In this document: positions 24,488 through 32,031 of the stretch, one piece after another
Layout of the letters: every line of letters begins with the position of its first letter
Position numbering within the stretch: position 1 is the first letter of the stretch
Assembly (NCBI GenBank): GCA_023954635.1
Contig: JAGSHI010000025.1
Span: 1-36,228, forward strand
DNA length: 36,228 bases
Source: Bacteriovoracaceae bacterium
GTDB taxonomy: Bacteria; Bdellovibrionota; Bacteriovoracia; Bacteriovoracales; Bacteriovoracaceae
Direction: 5' to 3'
The notes under the pieces: model-generated
The model's database searches: none
The model's input: only the letters and a program-made list of their open reading frames with translations
What the model was told of the DNA's origin: nothing
Program-made: the position numbers and the translations under genes

Positions 24488-26086
24488 ATGAAGACTTTTA
24501 AAATACTTTTTATAATCTCACTAGTTACCTTAGCCTCATGTGGAGGAGGAGATGCTGGTGGTGGAGCTGGTGTTGGAGTTAGTACTACAAGTGATGGTAT
24601 TGCTCAAAGTTCTTCTAAAGCTCAAATACAGTATTTCGATTCATCTTTTGATAAAAGTAATGCTTCTTCTCGTAGTGTTCTTGCAAATGACGGTCTTTAT
24701 AGAATGGATATTGGATCGGGGTCGGGCTATGACCATACTCAATGGGACCTTGTGAAGTATAATTTTAATGGTCAAGAAGTTTTTAGAAAACCGTTTCCTA
24801 CAGATGTTGCCTCTGATGAATTTGAACAATCAAGGTTTACTTACTTTGGCGGAGATATCAATGGTAATACTTTGGCCATTGTTCAGTATTACACACCTGT
24901 AACTAATGGGTGTTGCTCTTTTAATGATTTTTGGATGGTTCTTTTTGATTCAAATGGAGATGAAATTAACCGACTAAGGTTTGATGATCCTCTTAGACAT
25001 AACGATACTTATATCATCTTTTCAATTACTGGTAAAAATAACAAATTTTATATTTTAACAACCCAAGAAGTTCTTGTTGTCGACCTCGATTTAAATTTAC
25101 TTGGAAGAACAAATTTTTCGGACGAAGATACCGTTGGTCGAGGGATGTATTCCCTAGGATCATGGGCGGCAGACCCTCAAACTCTTTACGTTAGAGATGA
25201 TGGCTCATTTATTGTAGAAGTGAAAACTCATAATCATTATGGCGATTATGGAGCCTATTATAGACATTATGAAATTGATGGAACATTTAACTTTGAAAAA
25301 TGGACTCACTATGTTTGTGGTGGAAGCTGCGATCGAGACTCTTGGGTCCCATATCACTCAGGTCACTTTCGTTCATATGGATTATTTACTGACAAAGATG
25401 ACAATGACTATTGGGCCTATTGGGATATAACAAATACTAGAAATAACTTTGTACTTAAAAAATTTGCAGACGGATCTAGTAATAGCTCGTTAATCGAAAA
25501 CTTTGTACCGACTACAAGTTTTAGTATTGTTGGTATGCATGTTCTTCCAGATGGCGATTTCCTTATAGTAGGAAATGCGAGTGGTCATCTTGGAATAATA
25601 AGATATGACAAGTCTACTTCTGAGAGAAAGTGGGCAAAAGTTTTCGATGGTGGAACAAGAATTTATGCTCGGAAAATGAGAATGACGAGTAGTGGAAACC
25701 TTAGAATTTTAGTTGAAGTTACAGATGTCACTGACACTGACTTTGGATCAAATGGTAGTAGTGAAGTTGGACTCATCACTATTAGTAAGGCTTTTCTTGA
25801 TGCTCATAAAGATGTTGGAAATGTAGATGCTGCAAAAATAGATTCATCAGTTATAGCAACACCTCCTCTTGCTGACTTTGGAACTGGTAGCTCGTCTGAA
25901 GATTATGATTTTTCATGTACTTCTGGTGAAGAGTATAGGCAGACTATTCACTATACGGCTCAAGTCTGTCTTGAGGCCAAAAAGTTCTATACGAAGACAA
26001 TGAATTGTCTTGATTCTTCAAACTTTTCTGCGGCCTTTACGCTTTGTGAGTCGGCCTGTGGATCAGTCATTTGTGAGGAAGAATAA
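24488..26086 (+). CDS. Glycine-rich-leader lipoprotein, beta-propeller-like
   Basis: 532 residues with lipobox LASC (C18), followed immediately by a Gly-rich tether (GGGDAGGGAG). The body contains repeated beta motifs with asparagine/aspartate turns (LVKYNFNGQEV, MVLFDSNGDEINRL, VVDLDLNLLGRT, FLIVGNASGHLGIIRYDKST), suggesting a propeller or similar repeat fold. The last 65 residues contain six cysteines. Function unknown; outer-membrane-anchored. The ATG at 24488 is chosen because the leader begins there; an in-frame ATG at 24455 overlaps the preceding gene. Confidence 0.7.
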   Translation: MKTFKILFIISLVTLASCGGGDAGGGAGVGVSTTSDGIAQSSSKAQIQYFDSSFDKSNASSRSVLANDGLYRMDIGSGSGYDHTQWDLVKYNFNGQEVFRKPFPTDVASDEFEQSRFTYFGGDINGNTLAIVQYYTPVTNGCCSFNDFWMVLFDSNGDEINRLRFDDPLRHNDTYIIFSITGKNNKFYILTTQEVLVVDLDLNLLGRTNFSDEDTVGRGMYSLGSWAADPQTLYVRDDGSFIVEVKTHNHYGDYGAYYRHYEIDGTFNFEKWTHYVCGGSCDRDSWVPYHSGHFRSYGLFTDKDDNDYWAYWDITNTRNNFVLKKFADGSSNSSLIENFVPTTSFSIVGMHVLPDGDFLIVGNASGHLGIIRYDKSTSERKWAKVFDGGTRIYARKMRMTSSGNLRILVEVTDVTDTDFGSNGSSEVGLITISKAFLDAHKDVGNVDAAKIDSSVIATPPLADFGTGSSSEDYDFSCTSGEEYRQTIHYTAQVCLEAKKFYTKTMNCLDSSNFSAAFTLCESACGSVICEEE

Positions 26087-26109
26087 CCACATTTGTTGGC
26101 AATGAATTC

Positions 26110-26133
26110 AAGGGGTTAACTCTGCAACCCCTT
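26110..26133 (+). terminator. Stem-loop after the lipoprotein gene
   Basis: AAGGGGTT (26110-26117) and AACCCCTT (26126-26133) form a perfect eight-base stem with an eight-nt loop, 24 nt after the stop at 26086. There is no long T tract, so as an intrinsic terminator it would be weak. It may protect the 3' end of the message. Confidence 0.45.
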
Positions 26134-26158
26134 AATATCTCTAAAACTCAATAAAAAT

Positions 26159-26187
26159 TTATCAGGCATCCTTTATATACCGATAAT
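26159..26187 (+). promoter_or_regulatory. Candidate sigma-70 promoter for the papain-like gene
   Basis: TTATCA (26159-26164) and GATAAT (26182-26187) are separated by 17 nt, and the ATG at 26223 follows 36 nt later. GAGG about nine nt before the ATG serves as ribosome binding site. Boxes read by eye only. Confidence 0.4.
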
Positions 26188-26222
26188 ATAGGTAGAGAGA
26201 GTTATACCTGAGGTTATCGTTC

Positions 26223-29200
26223 ATGAACTTGAAGTTGAGTTTTGTACTTATCATTTCAAATCTGTTTGCACTTTCTGCATTTTCAAATGGCTGGGATCAG
26301 GCTACCTGTGAAGGTTTTAAAAATGTTAAAGAGAATGTCATTCCTGATGCTCCTTCAATGGATCAAGGGCATGCAGGTCTTTGTGCTTCCTTTGCAATGA
26401 GTTTAGCGATTTCAAAAGCCAAAGGTCTTTCTGGTAGTGATTCAATTTCACCTTTGTCCTTGGCAAAGTCTGTTGAGAATTGGAAGAAAAATTCAGAGAT
26501 TCCATCCAATAAGAATGTCAGCTTCTTTCCAGATACAGAAAATGAAATGAGAAAAAGAAGAATGAACTCTAGTTTGGAAGCGAAATTTCAAGAGAACAAA
26601 TATGGAGTTTCAAAAGGTGGTGCTGGTGCCGTCAATGATGGTGGTGGATCGAACCCTAGTTTTGGTGTGAACAAATATCGTAACTCTAGAATGGAAGGTG
26701 TAACTTTAGATGCTTTGGCCCAGGCTGCATTAGAAGAGAAATCGTTATGTAATCAAGGTGACTCTACATTTGCAGGGGAGAGTCTAGAGAACTGGACTCA
26801 AAACGGAAGAACAAACTATTCAATTTTTACTGACCAAAATTCTCATGAGAATAATTCTGGAAATGTTTCTCAGTTAATGGGAAGTATTTCAAACCTATAT
26901 AAAAATACAAAATCGAGAAGGTATAAAGCAGATGAACTAAAAGAAGTTTTTGAGAGATCTAAAATCATTTGTGATCGAGATATCAAAAAACCTATCATTG
27001 AAAGAATCGAAAAAATCTGTGACAAGTTTAATAAGAAAAGACAAACGACGGCATATTTTAATGGACTGATTAAACCATGTAATAAAAATAATGTTAAAAA
27101 CTATGTTGAAAAAAACATGAACGCTATTTCAAATAATGGTGGTACGACAGACCTTTTAGGAGCTGCGGAGAACCTTTCAAGTAAGTACATAAATGATGAA
27201 TTACTTAATGGTGGTTATGTAAGTGCAATTAAGGAAAGGGGACCTCTTAATGTTGATTTCGCCCCCGAGAAATTATCTCTTGATATTGAAAAACAGAAAC
27301 AAGCAATTGCGACTGCTGAGAAAAATGTAGTTGATACTGAAGCAGCTTATCAGGCAGGTCTAGCAGCTTGCCAAGCAGCAACTAAGAAACGTGAAAAAGA
27401 AGAACTTTGTGGCAAAGTGAAAAGAGGAAGTCCGTATAACGGTGAACTACTTACGGCCAGAGATCGCGCTAAGAGAAAATACCTACCTGATGCAAAGTCT
27501 AGACTCGCTAAGATGCAGAAAGACAAAGATAACATCGATCAATTTGTAGGTCCTTATCTTACGGGGAATGGGAAAGTCGACATCATGGCTGTTCTCAATA
27601 AAGAACTTGAAAAAGAAGGGATTGCTCCTGTTGGTGGAGATGAAGTTAAAACAGGTCTCTCTGAAATAAATCAAGAAAGAATTGATGTCATGAAAAGATT
27701 TGATTCTGAGTTCTCTATGAATGAAGGTCCTTATCAAGAAAAATATCAAGAAATTGTAAATAGAGTTGGGCGTGTAAGAGCTGTACAGATTGTAAGTCAG
27801 GTTCATGATGGGAAACCTATCAGAACTGATGATACTGTTGTTCTTGCTAAGGCCCGAGAGATTGCTCCTTTAGTAGAGAAGAGAAAAGAAAGGATATTAC
27901 ATCACGGAAAAACTCTTCCTAAAGAATTAGTAACGACAGAAGGTAATCCAATCCTTAGTCCCTATAGAATTAATAGTTACCTTAAAAGAAAAGTCGCTGA
28001 AGGTTCAACAAATGGTCTCATTGTAAGTAAAGCAAGAGAGGCGAGAGAAGGTGTCGTTGCACTCCAAGCGCGTGGAGATCTTTTTTACTTAAAGAATTGT
28101 TGGGGAAGAACGACTAAGCCCTGTAATTCAGACACAGTTGAAAAAAGAAGAAAAAGTTTATTACGTACTTTGAAAAAAAACAAAGTATCTCCGCAGGAAG
28201 CTCAGGCATTTGGCTCAGGAACTCAGCCATATAAAGACAATCTAACTAACACTCCTGATAAGTATCTTAATCTTTTAGAGTCTGGTGATTTAAATTCTGA
28301 AGAGGCCGGAACCATGTTCTTTTATATGAAAGAAGACTTTGCAGGAACGATTGAGGGAAGCGGTACAATTGGACGTAGGTCTAGCCTTGCTGAATTGCAA
28401 AGACAAGACTACCAAGGAATTTTAGATGGATTATTTGATACTGATAAGGCCAGAAAAAGAAAAGATAAAGGAATGAAGGCCAGTGATGGAAATCTCTTAA
28501 AGTTCATTGCAGGTGAGACAGGAGAATCGAGTGATATAACTCTAGCTATGATGGAGCAAGTGCGTGACCTTCGAAAATTTAAGTATGAAGAGCGTGAGCA
28601 GGTCAGAAAACACTCTGATGATATTTCACAACACAATAATGAGGCTATGATTGCTGATGCCGCTAAAAAATATGACAATTACAACCAATGTCTAGCTGAA
28701 GAGATTGAAGATAAACTCCTTCAAAAATATTCTAGAAATGGTGTTGTTCAGTGCTCAACAGACAATGATGTCATCTATGCGATGACGGCCCTTTCAAACC
28801 TCACTGATAGTCTTGGTGATATCCTTGATGATATTAGTAAAAAGCCAAATCCATTTTGGAATACAGTGATTGACTGTAAAAATCCTGAGAATAAAACCAA
28901 CGTAAGTGACTTGAAGATGACAGCTTATAAAATGAAAGATGAGCAACTGAAAGAGTATCCTCTTGCTCAACGAGAAGCCAAAATGGCAGATGCACTTAAA
29001 GAATCGTTAGTGAAAGATACACCTATGGTTGTAGGACTATGTCTGGGAATGTTTAAAAATGGCTGTAAAGAAGGTGATGGTCATGCGATGGCCGTTGTCG
29101 GGATGAAGGCCTCTTGGGATGGGTCCAAATGTAATGTAAGCTACAAACTCAAAAACTCTTGGGGTGACGATTGTTCGCGAACAACGAATGCTTCAAAAGG

Positions 29201-29285
29201 AATAAAATGCTCCAATGGTATTATTGATGTTCCTCACGGTGAGTTTATGAAAGGTACGTCTGAAGTTCTGTCAGTAGCGAAATAG
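26223..29285 (+). CDS. Giant secreted papain-like (C1) protein with split catalytic residues
   Basis: 1020 residues, signal peptide about 1-21. The N-terminus carries the papain-type oxyanion/nucleophile motif (DQGHAGLCASFA, Q48 and C54). The matching catalytic His and Asn appear only at the other end: H954 in GDGHAMAVVG and N978 in KLKNSWG. The 900 residues between are mostly charged and helical (for example EKQKQAIATAEKNVVDTEA), with an interspersed Cys-containing region, and resemble no domain I know. In normal papains the Cys-His distance is about 130. The Cys and His/Asn halves could still fold together, with the insert acting as a regulatory or substrate-handling domain. Not obviously truncated. 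Confidence 0.72.
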   Translation: MNLKLSFVLIISNLFALSAFSNGWDQATCEGFKNVKENVIPDAPSMDQGHAGLCASFAMSLAISKAKGLSGSDSISPLSLAKSVENWKKNSEIPSNKNVSFFPDTENEMRKRRMNSSLEAKFQENKYGVSKGGAGAVNDGGGSNPSFGVNKYRNSRMEGVTLDALAQAALEEKSLCNQGDSTFAGESLENWTQNGRTNYSIFTDQNSHENNSGNVSQLMGSISNLYKNTKSRRYKADELKEVFERSKIICDRDIKKPIIERIEKICDKFNKKRQTTAYFNGLIKPCNKNNVKNYVEKNMNAISNNGGTTDLLGAAENLSSKYINDELLNGGYVSAIKERGPLNVDFAPEKLSLDIEKQKQAIATAEKNVVDTEAAYQAGLAACQAATKKREKEELCGKVKRGSPYNGELLTARDRAKRKYLPDAKSRLAKMQKDKDNIDQFVGPYLTGNGKVDIMAVLNKELEKEGIAPVGGDEVKTGLSEINQERIDVMKRFDSEFSMNEGPYQEKYQEIVNRVGRVRAVQIVSQVHDGKPIRTDDTVVLAKAREIAPLVEKRKERILHHGKTLPKELVTTEGNPILSPYRINSYLKRKVAEGSTNGLIVSKAREAREGVVALQARGDLFYLKNCWGRTTKPCNSDTVEKRRKSLLRTLKKNKVSPQEAQAFGSGTQPYKDNLTNTPDKYLNLLESGDLNSEEAGTMFFYMKEDFAGTIEGSGTIGRRSSLAELQRQDYQGILDGLFDTDKARKRKDKGMKASDGNLLKFIAGETGESSDITLAMMEQVRDLRKFKYEEREQVRKHSDDISQHNNEAMIADAAKKYDNYNQCLAEEIEDKLLQKYSRNGVVQCSTDNDVIYAMTALSNLTDSLGDILDDISKKPNPFWNTVIDCKNPENKTNVSDLKMTAYKMKDEQLKEYPLAQREAKMADALKESLVKDTPMVVGLCLGMFKNGCKEGDGHAMAVVGMKASWDGSKCNVSYKLKNSWGDDCSRTTNASKGIKCSNGIIDVPHGEFMKGTSEVLSVAK

Positions 29286-29344
29286 TCAACTAACTCCTAT
29301 CCTTACTCTCTTGTAAATAAAAATTGTCTCTGTAAACTTAATTC

Positions 29345-30913
29345 ATGAAAAAAATATTATTTTGCATTCTATGTTCAGTTGTTCTTGTTGGTTGTGGCCA
29401 CACCATTACTGGTTGGGGATCAAAAACTTATTATAAGAAAACTGTTCGTAAGGCAGAAAAAAGCGATGCTACTGGCAAAGACAAATACGATGCTGCTGAA
29501 ATTTTACATAACGGTTGGTATGTTGATCATAAAAAAGAAAACATTGGTATAGACGATAAGAGGGCATCTGATTTTTTTGCTGAAGCAGTAAAGTTAAATT
29601 ATATTGAAGCGCTAAAAAAAATGTATTATTGCTCTCAAAAATCTTTTGATACCGCTAAAAGTAAACTCTATTATAAAAGCTTGTGTAAACCTAGCAAGGT
29701 GAATGCAAGAAAATATAAAGAACTGCTAAGAAAATATGGGAATCATCTTGAGCGTTCTTCCTATGCCAATCAATACTTAGAATCTTTTCGTAAAATGTGT
29801 CAGAAAAACTCTTGGGCAGCCTATCAGGCAACAAATCCTACTGCTAAATATCCTCCGCATGGATTATGGAAGCCTAGAGTAAATGCAAGATACTATAATC
29901 TATTTGATGAAGTTACGATTAATGATTGGCAGAAGGCGCACGATAATTTTATTGGGGCATCTTATAAAAAACCTGGGAAAGTCTATAGTGGTCATTTCTA
30001 TACTCTTGCCAGTACTTTTTTAACTTGCGCTAGGCATATCACTCTCTATGTTCCTGGAGATAGAGGTCTCGAACTTCAGGAAAAGTTTATTCGTCTTTCT
30101 GCTCAGTACACTGACAAAAGATCTAGTGTTAAAGAGCATCTTCAAATACTGGCTTCAATTGAAAAAAAGAGAAATAATTTTGAAAAAGCTCAAAAGTATA
30201 TTCAAAAATCAAAAAATGATGAGGCTCACCTTAAAAGAATGAGGCCTACTTGGAGGGCCCAAGACAAAAAGGCCGCAGAAAAGAGAAAGAGAAAAGAAGC
30301 TGAGAAAAAAGAAAGAGATCGAATAGCTCGAATCAAATATCAAAAGCAAAGAGAGCAGTGGAAGCGAGAAGATGCAAGGCAAGCCAGAAGAAATAAAAAG
30401 AATTTTCTTTCAGGGACATTAAAGAAACTCAATGATCCCAATGATGTTCTTAATCGTAATCCCATGAAAGAGATTCAAGAAAGGCAAAAAATGTTTCGAA
30501 CGAGTGGGGGTTCTGAGTATGCTCCTAAAAACTCTGGATCATCTTCTGGTTCTGGATACAAAAAGAAGTTTGGAAATTCTTCTGGTTCTGGTTCTGGTTC
30601 TAGTAAGTCAAAAAGTCGTTACGGAAATTCAAATCGATCGAAAAAGAAATATGGAAGTTCATCTTCTTCAGGTTCTCCTCTTACTTTAACGGCTACAAAG
30701 AGAGAGAAAAAAGTGACGCCTACGCCGACCCCTAGGCCTACTAAAAAAGTCTCAAAACCTAAGAAGAAAAGAGAGACCTGTGCTCATATCAGTGACAACA
30801 CCCAAGGGGGATGTTCTGCTAAGAGTTCCTGTATGAAGCGTCTTCATCAAGGTCGTTGTGGCTGTGGATGGCTGACTAATCGAGATCGGTGTACTTGCAC
30901 CTGTGATAAGTGA
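29345..30913 (+). CDS. Lipoprotein with charged helix, Ser/Gly linker and Cys-rich tail
   Basis: 522 residues. Lipobox LVGC (C17), then a tetratricopeptide/Sel1-like helical region (about 45-300). A highly charged Lys/Arg/Glu helix (about 300-360) and a Ser/Gly/Lys/Tyr-rich linker (about 390-450, with repeated SGSG and YGSS/YGNS units) come next. A 45-residue tail has eight cysteines (QGGCSAKSSC, GRCGCGW, CTCTCD). I recognise no enzyme domain. It could be an extended surface protein with a disulfide-locked binding tip. It is the last gene before ssrA; the 124-nt gap in between contains TTACAA/TTGTAA (30955-30973), a possible stem-loop. Confidence 0.65.
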   Translation: MKKILFCILCSVVLVGCGHTITGWGSKTYYKKTVRKAEKSDATGKDKYDAAEILHNGWYVDHKKENIGIDDKRASDFFAEAVKLNYIEALKKMYYCSQKSFDTAKSKLYYKSLCKPSKVNARKYKELLRKYGNHLERSSYANQYLESFRKMCQKNSWAAYQATNPTAKYPPHGLWKPRVNARYYNLFDEVTINDWQKAHDNFIGASYKKPGKVYSGHFYTLASTFLTCARHITLYVPGDRGLELQEKFIRLSAQYTDKRSSVKEHLQILASIEKKRNNFEKAQKYIQKSKNDEAHLKRMRPTWRAQDKKAAEKRKRKEAEKKERDRIARIKYQKQREQWKREDARQARRNKKNFLSGTLKKLNDPNDVLNRNPMKEIQERQKMFRTSGGSEYAPKNSGSSSGSGYKKKFGNSSGSGSGSSKSKSRYGNSNRSKKKYGSSSSSGSPLTLTATKREKKVTPTPTPRPTKKVSKPKKKRETCAHISDNTQGGCSAKSSCMKRLHQGRCGCGWLTNRDRCTCTCDK

Positions 30914-31131
30914 CCGAAATTAAAGCTACTTATTGCCTCCTTTCCCTATCCGTGTTACAAACAAGCCTTGTAATAAGACTGTTTGCTATTATCTTTATGT
31001 AAGCACTTGTTGCGAAAGACATTTATTTTCCTTATCTGGGGGTGCCCTGGCTTCGACGAGGCATACAGATTTTTGAGGAGCGTGTTCGGGTTGGTCTCCA
31101 GGCCCGGTAAAAAGGAGACCACATAATAATT

Positions 31132-31167
31132 GCTGATTCTTATGAACCAGCTGCAATGGCCGCTTAA
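31132..31167 (+). other. Proteolysis-tag reading frame of tmRNA
   Basis: From the likely resume codon GCT (31132-31134; upstream TAATT aligns with the TAGTC before the E. coli resume codon) the frame encodes ADSYEPAAMAA and ends at TAA (31165-31167). Most bacterial tags end LAA or VAA; this one ends MAA. The resume codon is inferred from the conserved upstream context. Confidence 0.75.
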
Positions 31168-31388
31168 TTAGCGATCCCATTCATGAGGCGCCTGTGCCAA
31201 GAAACAGAATCAGGCAAAATTGTTAAGATTGCAGTTTAACTAATCTTCGAGGCTGCCAGGTCTCCTCGCTAAAAACTCACTGGGGTTTGTCGATGGCACG
31301 TAAATCGGACAGCCTTGTTCACTGGCGATAAATGTGAACTACACACGTAGCGCTTCATTTTGACGTTGTTTCGGACGTGGGTTCGATT

Positions 31389-31404
31389 CCCACCACCTCC
31401 ACCA
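31389..31404 (+). other. Recombination core (attL-like) at the end of tmRNA
   Basis: CCCACCACCTCCACCA, the last 16 bp of ssrA. The 15-bp form recurs at 31944-31958 and 36011-36025; at 33930-33943 the first C is replaced by T, leaving 14 identical bases. Sequence upstream of it here is tmRNA and is unlike the upstream part of the three downstream copies. This is the pattern expected when an integrase restores the 3' end of its target RNA gene. Confidence 0.8.
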
Positions 31405-31419
31405 CGACTTGCTGAGTCA
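31404..31419. repeat. Left-end dyad of cassette 1
   Basis: ACGACTTGCTGAGTCA directly follows the tmRNA core. GACT and AGTC form an inverted repeat. The same motif with three changes (ACGACTCGACGAGTCA) lies three nt after the last core at 36028-36043. Possibly the right half of the recombinase site or an accessory protein site. Confidence 0.5.
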
Positions 31420-31443
31420 CGCTTAACTTGTTATATAGGTGAT

Positions 31444-31878
31444 ATGAAAAAGAAAATTGAAAACTTTCTAAGCACTCTGCCCGAAAAAAGACGATCAGAG
31501 TTCAGTGAAATACTAAGTGTATTTAGGAAAAATATTTCTAGTGAGTTTGAAGAAGTATTAGATGGCGATATGATTCGCTTTGAATTACCTCTTAAACTTT
31601 ATCCCAACACTTACAATAAAAAGCCTCTTATGTTTGCTAGTCTTTCAAATAGAAAAGCTAATATGACGATGACATTGACGGCAGTTTATAATGACCCAAA
31701 AATAAAAAATTCTTTTATTGAAAATTGTTCCAATAAGAAAAATAAGTTGGAAACAAAAAGAGCTTGTATAAAATTTAAATCGATCGATGAAATTCCGCTG
31801 AAGTTAATCGGGACAAGTCTAAAAAAGATAAAACAAGATAAATTTGTAAAGAACTATGAATCTTTGATGAAAAAGTAA
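31444..31878 (+). CDS. DUF1801 (YdhG-like) protein
   Basis: 144 residues, cytoplasmic (no signal peptide). Matches the DUF1801 fold: N-terminal LSTLPEKRRSEFSEIL, DMIRFELPLKLYP, PLMFASLSNRKANMTMTL, and the C-terminal TKRACIKFKSIDEIPLKLIG, which aligns with the GKSCIRFKKLDDLPLDVIG block of the family. The family is sometimes called iron chaperone-like, but its function is unsettled. The ATG at 31444 is preceded by AGGTGA. The gene begins only 39 nt after the end of tmRNA with no clear promoter of its own, so read-through from the ssrA promoter is likely. Confidence 0.82.
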   Translation: MKKKIENFLSTLPEKRRSEFSEILSVFRKNISSEFEEVLDGDMIRFELPLKLYPNTYNKKPLMFASLSNRKANMTMTLTAVYNDPKIKNSFIENCSNKKNKLETKRACIKFKSIDEIPLKLIGTSLKKIKQDKFVKNYESLMKK

Positions 31879-31884
31879 CAAATC

Positions 31885-31958
31885 GTAGTACTTTGTAATA
31901 ATTTCGACTTTCGCGCCAGCAATAACATTTACTTATAAGGCTGCCACCACCTCCACCA
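31885..31958 (+). repeat. 74-nt cassette recombination module, copy 1
   Basis: Begins GTAGTACTTTGTA (31885-31897), then TTTCG and TTTCGC seven nt apart, AGCAATAACAT, a 15-nt variable part, and ends with the core CCACCACCTCCACCA (31944-31958). By eye it aligns without gaps to copies 2 and 3 (51 and 53 of 74 positions identical). Fixed length and end sequences, and absence of any homology to tmRNA outside the core, mark it as a functional site and not a tmRNA duplication. Confidence 0.8.
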
Positions 31959-32031
31959 CTATGAACGCTTCGCATCGTATTCTTTGTCTATTTTCTAGAT
32001 TAAAATTTTTGAAATTAGTTTATGAGGTTTT

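Larger units (their letters stand above)
31038..31404 (+). ncRNA. ssrA: tmRNA (transfer-messenger RNA)
   Basis: One-piece tmRNA of 367 nt. The 5' acceptor strand GGGGGTG (31038-31044) pairs with CACCTCC (31394-31400), including the G-T pair that marks alanine acceptance. The 3' ACCA (31401-31404) is encoded. The T-arm is GTGGG / TTCGATT / CCCAC (ending at 31393). The 5' D-like region TGGCTTCGAC is the usual tmRNA signature. The tag reading frame lies at 31132-31167. It works with SmpB, encoded at 4506-4958. Its final 15-16 bp are the recombination core repeated in the downstream cassette array; the integrations have left the RNA intact. Confidence 0.96.
31405..31958 (+). mobile_element. tmRNA-anchored gene cassette 1 (DUF1801)
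   Basis: 554 bp bounded on the left by the tmRNA core and on the right by a 74-nt module ending in the same core. It holds a single gene (31444-31878), whose stop is only six nt before the 74-nt module. It contains no recombinase. Being next to ssrA it would be the most recent insertion if new units always enter at ssrA. Confidence 0.7.

Noticed and set aside
30538-30680. Short DNA repeats (TCTTCTGGTTCTGG type) as a possible CRISPR or satellite
   Set aside because: They encode the Ser/Gly linker of the lipoprotein in frame, without spacers.
16439-30963. TGTTACAAACA found both at 16439-16449 and 30953-30963, upstream of the trypsin gene and of ssrA
   Set aside because: An 11-base AT-rich match in 36 kb is expected by chance, and the flanks share nothing else.
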